From Gilvimarinus chinensis DSM 19667 (GTDB lineage: Bacteria > Pseudomonadota > Gammaproteobacteria > Pseudomonadales > Cellvibrionaceae): a stretch of 64,000 nucleotides of DNA. The translations under genes and the position numbers were made by a program. The stretch is from positions 67,001 to 131,000 of the forward strand of contig NZ_KB898709.1 of assembly GCF_000377745.1 (NCBI RefSeq), given 5' to 3'. A model generated the notes under the pieces. The model searched no databases. It was given only the letters and a program-made list of their open reading frames with translations, and was not told the DNA's origin. Shown here one piece after another: positions 57,277-64,000 of this stretch (position 1 is its first letter; every line of letters starts with the position of its first letter).

Positions 57277-59475
57277 ATGCCCTACTCCAACAGTGTACAA
57301 GTCGCCTTGCCAGTACCCTTGCGGCAGCTCTTCGACTACCACTTACCTATCGCCACTTCTGATGCCAGCGTCGGGGCCCGTATTCGAGTCCCTTTTGCAG
57401 GGCGTGAGCTGATCGGCATTGTTATGTCTAAGACAGCCAGCGGCAAAATTGACGACGCAGACATTAAACCTGCGAAGGAGCTTTTAGATTCTTCGCCAGT
57501 TATACCTGAGGATGTGATCCAGCTGCTTCGCTGGGCTGCGAATTACTATCACTGCCCATTAGGCGAAGCCATGCAAGCGGCTTTACCCAGCCTTTTACGC
57601 CAGGGAGAACCTCCCAGGTATCAGCAGGATTCTAACGAGTGCTACTGGCAGCTGACTGCGGAGGGGCAGGGACTGCCCGACGCACCGTTACCCAAGGCGC
57701 CTCGCCAAGCGGAACTCGTCCTCCACCTAAGGAAGCAGGGCTCCTGCAAGTGGGAAGAACTCAAATCTCTTGGCTTTACCCGTGACACTCTTAAACGCCT
57801 GACCGAACGCAACCTTATTGAACCCAGCTCAAGCCCTGAACGTTTACGCCCAATTCAACCACCACTCCCCCTAAACACTGAGCAACAACAAGCGCTTGAT
57901 CGTATTCAATTGGGGAGCTACAACACCTATTTGCTTGATGGAATTACCGGTAGTGGCAAAACTGAGGTTTACCTGCAAGCCATCGCGCGCTCTTTTGAAC
58001 TTAATCCTCTCTCCCAAACGTTAGTGCTAGTGCCTGAGATTGGATTAACCCCGCAAACAATTCGCCGTTTTGAACGCCGTTTTCAGCAGGAAATCGTCAC
58101 CCTGCACTCTGGCTTAACAGACCGTGAGCGACTCAACGCATGGGTGAAAGCGTCTGATGGCAGAGCCCGTATCATCATCGGGACCCGCTCGGCGATATTC
58201 ACACCATTACGCCATCCGGGTTTGATCATCGTAGATGAAGAACACGACATCTCTTTTAAGCAGCAGGACGGGTTTCGCTATTCGGCCCGGGATTTGGCAT
58301 GTCTTCGGGCTAAGAACCTAAACATCCCGGTCATACTCGGCAGCGCCACACCGGCACTTGAATCGCTACACAACGCCCAAACCAACCGTTTTGTTCATTT
58401 ATTATTGCGCCAGCGAGCCAATCAGCAAGCCGCCCCGGCAATACAAATCGTCGACAGCTCCCTGTGCCCTCCGGACCGGAATATTACGGATATAAGCCTC
58501 CAAGCCATCCGCCAACATCTCAGTGCAGGCAACCAAGTACTGGTATTTATAAATCGTCGCGGATACGCCCCTACCTTGCAGTGTCACGACTGCGGTACTC
58601 AAGTGCTTTGCCCCAACTGCGATGCACGCCTTACGTTACATCAACAACCCAGACATCTGCACTGCCACCACTGTGACTACCAGTGCTCAGTACAGTCGCG
58701 CTGCCCAAGCTGTAACAGTCACAGGTTAATTGCGATAGGCGCAGGAACCGAACGCAGTGAAGCGTTTTTATCCCATGAGCTGCCCGGCACCGACATTATC
58801 CGAATAGACCGCGACTCCACCCGCCATAAAAACTCACTTGAAAGCAAGCTAGCCAGCATCAAAAAAGGCGCTCCCTGCGTGCTTGTCGGAACACAAATGA
58901 TCGCCAAAGGCCATCATTTTCCCGACGTCACCTTAGCGCTTATTTTGGATGTAGATAGCGGTTTATTGAGCGCCGACTTTCGTGGCCCAGAGCGTATGGG
59001 GCAGCTCATTACTCAGGTCGCAGGCCGAGCGGGGCGCGCCGAAAAGCCCGGCGAAGTCATTTTGCAGACGCGCAACCCGGACCACCCACTGCTCGGTTTA
59101 TTAGTCGAACAAAATTACCAGCATTTTGCGACCGCAATAATGACCGAGCGGGAGATCACCCAAATGCCTCCTTTCGGCCATTTAGCCATGCTTCGAGCAG
59201 ACGCCCCCAGTGCAGAGCAGGCTCAGCATTTTCTGCAACAATTGCGAATGTACAGCGATAGCCTACCGGCTAACCCAGCACTGCAGGTACTCGGCCCCAT
59301 GCCCGCGCTGATGGAGAAACGCGGTAAACGCTTCCGCTACTTGATTCAGTTAAAATCAAACAGTCGCGGAGCACTCAACTCGCATCTTCAGCACCTGACA
59401 CACTACATCGCTAACCTCAAACCGCCTCGTCATCTGCGCTGGTCAATCGACGTTGATCCTCAAGATATGGGCTGA
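57277..59475 (+). CDS. priA: Primosomal replication restart helicase PriA
   Basis: A 732-residue 3'-5' helicase that recognises stalled forks and starts replisome reassembly. The N-terminal 3'-DNA-binding domain (about 5-105) is followed by Walker A GITGSGKTEVY (about 226-236) and the VDEEHDISFKQQ box. The zinc-binding cysteines are in CHDCGTQVLCPNCD and CHHCDYQCSVQSRCPSC. Later motifs include GTQMIAKGHHFPDV and QVAGRAGRAEKPG. It is complete and precedes ftsN, the conserved order. Confidence 0.96.
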   Translation: MPYSNSVQVALPVPLRQLFDYHLPIATSDASVGARIRVPFAGRELIGIVMSKTASGKIDDADIKPAKELLDSSPVIPEDVIQLLRWAANYYHCPLGEAMQAALPSLLRQGEPPRYQQDSNECYWQLTAEGQGLPDAPLPKAPRQAELVLHLRKQGSCKWEELKSLGFTRDTLKRLTERNLIEPSSSPERLRPIQPPLPLNTEQQQALDRIQLGSYNTYLLDGITGSGKTEVYLQAIARSFELNPLSQTLVLVPEIGLTPQTIRRFERRFQQEIVTLHSGLTDRERLNAWVKASDGRARIIIGTRSAIFTPLRHPGLIIVDEEHDISFKQQDGFRYSARDLACLRAKNLNIPVILGSATPALESLHNAQTNRFVHLLLRQRANQQAAPAIQIVDSSLCPPDRNITDISLQAIRQHLSAGNQVLVFINRRGYAPTLQCHDCGTQVLCPNCDARLTLHQQPRHLHCHHCDYQCSVQSRCPSCNSHRLIAIGAGTERSEAFLSHELPGTDIIRIDRDSTRHKNSLESKLASIKKGAPCVLVGTQMIAKGHHFPDVTLALILDVDSGLLSADFRGPERMGQLITQVAGRAGRAEKPGEVILQTRNPDHPLLGLLVEQNYQHFATAIMTEREITQMPPFGHLAMLRADAPSAEQAQHFLQQLRMYSDSLPANPALQVLGPMPALMEKRGKRFRYLIQLKSNSRGALNSHLQHLTHYIANLKPPRHLRWSIDVDPQDMG

Positions 59476-59537
59476 GTAACAATTGCAGCCTGGATCCGAC
59501 TGCCCGTAAAATACCCGCTTTTGCAAGAGCGCCCACC

Positions 59538-60125
59538 ATGACCCGAGATTACGCCAAGAAAAAGCGCCCTGCGGCGAAAAAAGCCGCACCCAAGCCCCAG
59601 GTTCCCTGGTGGGTATGGCTTTTTATCGGCTCAATGCTGGGTGCTTTTATTATGTTTTTGGTTTACTTGGCCGGGTTATCGCCCAGCCAACAGGCATCCC
59701 CCGCCGCCCCGGCACCTGTCCCTCAGGCCAAGGTATCTCAACCTGAACCCGAAACCGAAAAAGAAAAGCCCGACCTTCCCAAGCCACGGTTTGACTTCTA
59801 TAAACTGCTGCAAGAAAGTGAAGTGATTGTTCCCGCCACCGAACCGGTAGAAACAGGACAAACCGTCAAACAAGAGCCCGCGGTAGAGTACTTATTGCAA
59901 GTAGGCTCATTTCGCAAAGCGGAGGATGCCGACAAGCTGCGAGCGCAATTAATTTTACTGAATCTTGATGCGCGCACTGAGGATGTCACTATTCGCAATG
60001 GTGAACTCTGGCACCGAGTGGTGGTAGGGCCGTTTGACAATCAATCGCGCTTAGCCAAAGCCCGTTCAACGCTAGTGTCCAACCGCTATAACGCGCTTGT
60101 ACTGAAACGCAAGCCAGGCGGTTAA
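59538..60125 (+). CDS. ftsN: Cell division protein FtsN-like, SPOR domain
   Basis: A 195-residue bitopic membrane protein. A basic cytosolic tail (MTRDYAKKKRPAAKKAAPK) precedes one membrane helix (about 25-48), a Pro/Glu-rich periplasmic linker, and a SPOR domain (about 117-192, YLLQVGSFRKAEDADKLRAQL). FtsN triggers septal peptidoglycan synthesis, and SPOR binds denuded glycans. Its place between priA and hslV supports the name, although it is shorter than E. coli FtsN (319). Confidence 0.9.
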   Translation: MTRDYAKKKRPAAKKAAPKPQVPWWVWLFIGSMLGAFIMFLVYLAGLSPSQQASPAAPAPVPQAKVSQPEPETEKEKPDLPKPRFDFYKLLQESEVIVPATEPVETGQTVKQEPAVEYLLQVGSFRKAEDADKLRAQLILLNLDARTEDVTIRNGELWHRVVVGPFDNQSRLAKARSTLVSNRYNALVLKRKPGG

Positions 60126-60135
60126 TCCAATTTGG

Positions 60136-60158
60136 AGGGGGCATAGCCATTGCCCCCT
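60136..60158 (+). terminator. Possible terminator after ftsN
   Basis: A GGGGGCA/TGCCCCC stem with a 7-base loop begins about 10 bases after the ftsN stop. It has no T-run, so efficiency is unclear. Confidence 0.4.
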
Positions 60159-60178
60159 AACGCGACCACCCATTTCCG

Positions 60179-60206
60179 CTTGAATTCTGAAAACTTGCCC
60201 CCACCG
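60179..60206 (+). promoter_or_regulatory. Putative sigma-32 promoter for hslVU
   Basis: CTTGAA (60179-60184) is followed after 14 bases by CCCCAC (60199-60204), close to the heat-shock consensus of CTTGAAA and CCCCATNT. It lies about 65 bases before hslV. hslVU is a classic sigma-32 operon, so the match fits expectation. Confidence 0.6.
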
Positions 60207-60270
60207 TGAAGTTACTCGTGGCGCTACTCTCCTAGCACCCTATCCAATTACCGACAGCAAAGGATACACA

Positions 60271-60810
60271 GTGGAACAGTACCGAGGTACCACCATTCTC
60301 TCCGTGCGCCGTGGCAATACTGTTGTCATTGGTGGCGACGGCCAGGTCTCACTGGGCAACACCATTATGAAAGGCAACGCCCGTAAGGTAAGACGCCTGT
60401 ATAAAGATCAGGTTTTAGCGGGTTTCGCCGGCGGCACTGCCGATGCCTTCACCCTTTTTGAGCGCTTTGAAGCCAAGCTCGAAGCCTACGGTGGCCAGCT
60501 TACCCGCGCGGCAGTCGAGCTTGCCAAAGACTGGCGCACCGAACGCTCGCTGCGCCGCTTGGAAGCTCTACTTGCGGTAGCGGACAAAGAAGCCTCGCTG
60601 ATCATTACCGGCAATGGCGATGTCATTCAGCCAGAAGACGATCTGATAGCGATTGGCTCCGGTGGCGCATTCGCCCAATCGGCGGCCCGCGCCCTGTTAG
60701 ATAACACCGAGCTGGATGCAAAAACTATCGTCGAGAAAGGGCTGTCCATCGCAGGCGACGTTTGCATTTATACCAACCACAACCAGACCATTGAATCTCT
60801 GGATTACTGA
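60271..60810 (+). CDS. hslV: HslV peptidase subunit of the HslUV protease
   Basis: A 179-residue threonine protease that forms two stacked hexamers inside HslU rings. It starts at a GTG (60271) with AAAGGA upstream. The N-terminus reads MEQYRG then TTILSVRR, so the catalytic threonine follows a six-residue propeptide rather than only a Met as in E. coli. The [22 protein letters not shown] and [14 protein letters not shown] segments are conserved. hslU starts 14 bases later. Confidence 0.96.
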   Translation: MEQYRGTTILSVRRGNTVVIGGDGQVSLGNTIMKGNARKVRRLYKDQVLAGFAGGTADAFTLFERFEAKLEAYGGQLTRAAVELAKDWRTERSLRRLEALLAVADKEASLIITGNGDVIQPEDDLIAIGSGGAFAQSAARALLDNTELDAKTIVEKGLSIAGDVCIYTNHNQTIESLDY

Positions 60811-60824
60811 TTGCGAGTAACTTT

Positions 60825-62141
60825 ATGTCCAGCATGACCCCACGAGAAATCGTGCACGAACTCGACCGTTTTATCGTCGGCCAACACGATGCCAAGCGTG
60901 CCGTCGCTATCGCGTTACGCAACCGCTGGCGTCGCATGCAAGTGAATTCCGACTTGCGCGGTGAAATCACCCCAAAAAACATTTTAATGATCGGCCCAAC
61001 CGGGGTGGGCAAAACCGAAATCGCCCGCCGCCTGGCCAAGCTTGCCAAGGCACCTTTTATTAAGGTGGAAGCCACTAAATTTACCGAAGTTGGCTATGTG
61101 GGTCGTGATGTGGAATCCATTATTCGCGACCTGGTAGAAAGCGCCATTAAAATGCAGCGTGAACAGGCCATGAAGCGTGTTGAAGTACGCGCAGCCGAAG
61201 CCGCCGAAGAACGCGTGTTAAATGCCTTGTTGCCCAAAGCCCGCGGCGAAACCGATAGCGAATCAGGCGCGAATACGCGTCAGGTTTTTCGCAAAAAGCT
61301 TCGCGAGGGAGACCTGGACGATAAAGAAATCGAAGTGGATGTGTCCGCCACACCAGTAGGCGTTGAAATAATGGCACCCCCTGGCATGGAAGAAATGACC
61401 AGCCAGCTGCAAAACATGTTTTCGTCCATGTCCAACGGCAAAACCCAGACCAGTAAAATGACCGTTAAACAGGCGCTGAAAACACTTCAGGAAGAAGAAG
61501 CCGCCAAGCTTGTAAATCATGACGACATTAAGAGCCTGGCCATTGAATCAGTCGAACAAAACGGCATCGTATTTCTGGATGAAATCGACAAAGTCGCAAA
61601 ACGCGGTGAAAGTGGCGGTGCCGACGTGTCCCGTGAAGGCGTGCAACGCGATTTACTGCCGTTAATTGAAGGCTGCACGGTAAGCACGAAACACGGCATG
61701 GTCAAAACCGACCACATTCTCTTTATCTCCTCGGGGGCGTTTCATTTATCCAAGCCTTCAGACTTGATACCCGAACTGCAGGGCCGGCTACCGATTCGCG
61801 TGGAGCTCAGCGCTTTGACACCCGATGATTTTGAGCGAATTCTCACCGAACCTTCAGCTTCTCTTACTGAGCAACATCACGCCCTGCTACAAACCGAAGG
61901 GGTAGATATTGAATTTACCAAAGAGGGAATTCGTCGCATTGCCGAGACAGCGTTTGAGGTTAACGAGCGCACCGAGAACATTGGCGCACGCCGTTTACAT
62001 ACACTACTTGAACGCTTGCTTGAAGACATATCCTTTGATGCGGGCAGTGCCGACAGCCGTTTTGTGATCGATGCCGACTATGTGGAAAAACATTTAGGCG
62101 AACTGGCACAAAACGAAGATCTGAGCCGGTATATTTTGTAA
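60825..62141 (+). CDS. hslU: HslU unfoldase ATPase subunit
   Basis: A 438-residue AAA+ unfoldase for HslV. Walker A is GPTGVGKTE (about 57-65), preceded by [21 protein letters not shown]. The I-domain spans about 110-235 with a Glu/Lys-rich stretch. Walker B is FLDEIDK, sensor 2 lies in NIGARRLHT, and the C-terminal DLSRYIL tail inserts into HslV. Complete and of normal length. Confidence 0.97.
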   Translation: MSSMTPREIVHELDRFIVGQHDAKRAVAIALRNRWRRMQVNSDLRGEITPKNILMIGPTGVGKTEIARRLAKLAKAPFIKVEATKFTEVGYVGRDVESIIRDLVESAIKMQREQAMKRVEVRAAEAAEERVLNALLPKARGETDSESGANTRQVFRKKLREGDLDDKEIEVDVSATPVGVEIMAPPGMEEMTSQLQNMFSSMSNGKTQTSKMTVKQALKTLQEEEAAKLVNHDDIKSLAIESVEQNGIVFLDEIDKVAKRGESGGADVSREGVQRDLLPLIEGCTVSTKHGMVKTDHILFISSGAFHLSKPSDLIPELQGRLPIRVELSALTPDDFERILTEPSASLTEQHHALLQTEGVDIEFTKEGIRRIAETAFEVNERTENIGARRLHTLLERLLEDISFDAGSADSRFVIDADYVEKHLGELAQNEDLSRYIL

Positions 62142-62149
62142 AACCCGTT

Positions 62150-62524
62150 ATGCAGGCACCCCGCAAAATCAAACTGCACCGGGACACCGCCGAACTGGAA
62201 ATCCAGTTCGGTGCAGACTCCCACCGCTTGAGCGCAGAGTTTTTGCGGGTGTACTCCCCCAGCGCCGAAGTGAAAGGCCACGGCCCGGGGCAGGCCATCC
62301 TTCAGCATGGCAAGAACAACGTTGCTATCACGAGCATAGAGCCGGTAGGCAACTATGCCATACGGCTCACGTTCAGCGATGGCCACGACTCGGGCATATA
62401 CACTTGGCAGCAGCTTAAAGATTTTACAGACAACCAGCAAAGCTATTGGCAGCAGTACACAGACGCACTGGAGAAAGCAGGACTCAGTCGCGACCCTCAC
62501 ACCTCGGTAATCCGGCTTAAGTAG
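62150..62524 (+). CDS. DUF971 protein (gamma-butyrobetaine hydroxylase-like N-terminal domain)
   Basis: A 124-residue protein with the DUF971 fold found at the N-terminus of gamma-butyrobetaine hydroxylases: KIKLHRDTAELEIQFGADSHRLSAEFLRVYSPSAE, then the ITSIEPVGNYAIRLTFSDGHDSGIYTW segment. No catalytic iron-binding domain follows, so it is a stand-alone accessory domain of unknown role. It starts 8 bases after hslU, and so probably shares its mRNA, as in Pseudomonas. Confidence 0.9.
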   Translation: MQAPRKIKLHRDTAELEIQFGADSHRLSAEFLRVYSPSAEVKGHGPGQAILQHGKNNVAITSIEPVGNYAIRLTFSDGHDSGIYTWQQLKDFTDNQQSYWQQYTDALEKAGLSRDPHTSVIRLK

Positions 62525-62556
62525 CGGTTACTTCGCTTTTTACGCCGTCGATCCGC

Positions 62557-62562
62557 TATAAT
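62557..62562 (+). promoter_or_regulatory. Possible -10 element before the membrane protein gene
   Basis: TATAAT lies 36 bases before the ATG at 62598. No convincing -35 is seen, so this is a weak call. Confidence 0.35.
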
Positions 62563-62597
62563 GCGGCGCTACATTCATTTTTCTAAGCGTAATCTGC

Positions 62598-63275
62598 ATG
62601 CCGGACGTTCCCGCCCAACCCATTCGCTACCTGGTTCGCCTCGCTCTTCTGCTGGCAGCTTTAGTGGCTATTATCATCTACTATATCGGTGCAGGTGATG
62701 AAGCCGCGCAAGCAGCGGCTCAAGAAGGCGGCCTTATAGATTTTTCCTCTGCGCTCGGGTATTTCCTCTGCGCGGCATTAATGGCCGTTGTGGGTGGCCG
62801 GCATGTTATAAAGCACCATTACCCGCTGATACTCGCACTCACTTTGCTGGGCATGCGCGAGCTGGATCTGGATAAACGCCTCTCTACCTTCGGTATATTT
62901 AAAAGCCAAACCTTTCGCTCCGCCGATGTTTCATGGCTGGAAAAAGGCATTTCGTTAGCCGTCATCATCGGGGTTTTATGGCTGCTTATAATCATGGTTC
63001 GACGCTACACCAAGCCGCTGTGGTTTAGCGTATGGCGTTTTGAAGCCGTATCGCTGATAACCGGATTTGGCTGCGGCATGTTGGTATTGGCACGTTTGCT
63101 GGACGGCATTGCGAGAAAGCTTGCCACTCTCAACATTGCTTTTTCCGAGCACCAAGAAGTACTCACCACCATCACCGAGGAAGTACTAGAGCTGGGCGTG
63201 CCACTGTGTTTTATTCTGGCGTTTTTTGCTTATTATCGGGTTTATCATCCAGCATCTATACGCAAAAAAAACTAG
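62598..63275 (+). CDS. Uncharacterised multi-pass inner membrane protein
   Basis: A 225-residue protein I do not recognise. About six hydrophobic segments are visible (near residues 11-33, 50-68, 75-88, 118-137, 153-170 and 200-217). Charged loops include RELDLDKRL and a glutamate-rich SEHQEVLTTITEEVLELG before the last helix. No catalytic motif stands out. The last four bases overlap the converging glycosyltransferase gene. Its place after hslVU-DUF971 does not reveal a function. Confidence 0.7.
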   Translation: MPDVPAQPIRYLVRLALLLAALVAIIIYYIGAGDEAAQAAAQEGGLIDFSSALGYFLCAALMAVVGGRHVIKHHYPLILALTLLGMRELDLDKRLSTFGIFKSQTFRSADVSWLEKGISLAVIIGVLWLLIIMVRRYTKPLWFSVWRFEAVSLITGFGCGMLVLARLLDGIARKLATLNIAFSEHQEVLTTITEEVLELGVPLCFILAFFAYYRVYHPASIRKKN

Positions 63276-64000
63276 CTGCCGTGGGTGATCCGGTTAAATG
63301 CTTTTAACACTCGGGAAACAGTAAGCGCCTGTTTCCAAAACTTATCTTTCAGCGGGCGGCAGAATAACCAGGCCGGAGCCAGCACTGCCTCATTTTTTTC
63401 CCAAGCCGGAGCCCACATACGTGCCGTGCCGGCGCGAATACACAATGAGACAGTAGGCAAGCCGATGCTTGAGGCCAAGTGGCCGATTCCCGAATCTGAA
63501 CCGATAAAATAGTCACAACTCGTTAAGAACTCAGCCACTTCAGCCAAGTCAGGTTTACTTACTATCATGTCTTCAGGTAAACCCACCCAATCCCGAACTT
63601 CAAATGGAGCCAAAATAAATATTGGTTTAAATCCGCTATCTTTTAGCCGATTCGCCAGTGCAATAAATTTCTGCTTAGGCCACTCTTTAAAGGAATCAGC
63701 TGAGGTAGGGTGTATGGCAACCACTTTTGAGTTATCAGCCTTAGAAGTCGGCACCACCATACCGTTGCGCTGCGTAGGGTTCTTGACACCCCAGAAATTT
63801 GCGCAATACTCGGCCTGAATACTTACCATAGAGCGCTTAGCCTTAAAGAGTTTTGCATCACTCATAACCTCGACAGGCACTTGAGCCTTTCTGAGCAAAG
63901 CAACGAAAGGCCTATCGAACATCACGACAACTCGATCGAACTGATTCCAAAACACCTGATCTTTCTGCAAGTTTTCAGTGGGAGAAGGTTGTACCTGAAA
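63272..64000 (-). CDS. Glycosyltransferase family 9 protein, N-terminus beyond window
   Basis: The frame is open through the window edge, so the N-terminal part is missing. The visible 243 residues end a GT9 (heptosyltransferase-type) fold: VVAIHPTSADSFKEWPKQKFIALANRL opens the sugar-nucleotide domain, and FIGSDSGIGHLASSIGLPTVSL is the donor-binding motif. Members move heptose or related sugars onto lipopolysaccharide core. The substrate is not clear. It looks somewhat AT-richer than the hslVU genes and may belong to an LPS or surface-glycan cluster further right. Confidence 0.85.
   Translation of the reverse strand, partial: FQVQPSPTENLQKDQVFWNQFDRVVVMFDRPFVALLRKAQVPVEVMSDAKLFKAKRSMVSIQAEYCANFWGVKNPTQRNGMVVPTSKADNSKVVAIHPTSADSFKEWPKQKFIALANRLKDSGFKPIFILAPFEVRDWVGLPEDMIVSKPDLAEVAEFLTSCDYFIGSDSGIGHLASSIGLPTVSLCIRAGTARMWAPAWEKNEAVLAPAWLFCRPLKDKFWKQALTVSRVLKAFNRITHGS

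Overview
The window looks like ordinary core chromosome of a gammaproteobacterium. Gene order and protein character point to the Cellvibrionales/Pseudomonas side of the class, for example a marine relative of Cellvibrio, Teredinibacter or Saccharophagus; that placement is inference. Two blocks follow well-known conserved orders: hflK-hflX-hfq-miaA-mutL-amiB-tsaE-nnr with queG divergent, and mrcA divergent from pilMNOPQ-aroK-aroB-damX-(insert)-gltB-gltD-hemE, followed by rpmE, priA, ftsN and hslVU. I found no rRNA, tRNA, CRISPR array, insertion sequence or intact prophage.

Layout. 1-8.1 kb (minus strand): a long nnr-to-hflK gene string for metabolite repair, tRNA modification, cell-wall splitting, mismatch repair, RNA chaperoning and ribosome rescue. 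8.2-11.1 kb: queG and gnd. 11.2-13.2 kb: accessory small genes (DUF3622, a carboxylesterase, an AT-rich sulfotransferase-like gene). 13.3-16.7 kb: orn divergent from rsgA, a two-domain rhodanese and an MscS channel. 16.7-20.6 kb (minus): a luciferase-like oxidoreductase, a secreted GH18 chitinase and a GNAT-nitrilase fusion. 20.7-25.6 kb (plus): a cis/trans fatty-acid isomerase, then a probable helicase-loader pair (a protein with three DnaT-like domains and a lambda-P-like protein) and a Bax-like glucosaminidase. 25.6-31.6 kb (minus): DUF924, then parC followed by PilZ, a DUF4124/pilin-like protein and a polysaccharide deacetylase, with a LEA2-type lipoprotein upstream. 31.7-36.2 kb: an unknown small protein, DUF2750, a YgjP-like peptidase, gloC, psd and a degenerate HD-GYP protein. 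36.3-54.2 kb (minus): hemE, gltD, gltB, damX, aroB, aroK and pilQPONM, interrupted by one plus-strand Ig-like lipoprotein gene. 54.3-64 kb: mrcA, rpmE, priA, ftsN, hslVU, DUF971, a membrane protein and a truncated family-9 glycosyltransferase.

How genes work together: pilMNOP form the inner-membrane alignment complex for the PilQ secretin of type IV pili. aroK and aroB supply chorismate, gltBD assimilate ammonia, and hslVU form a heat-shock protease whose upstream region carries a plausible sigma-32 promoter. amiB, damX, ftsN and mrcA all act on septal or lateral peptidoglycan.

No clear undescribed multi-gene system is obvious. The items most worth checking are the DUF4124 protein with a pilin-like, disulfide-type C-terminus beside a PilZ gene, the triple DnaT-domain/lambda-P-like pair with an 89-base gene overlap, the HD-GYP protein that lost several metal ligands, and the Ig-like lipoprotein plus leader terminator inserted between damX and gltB.
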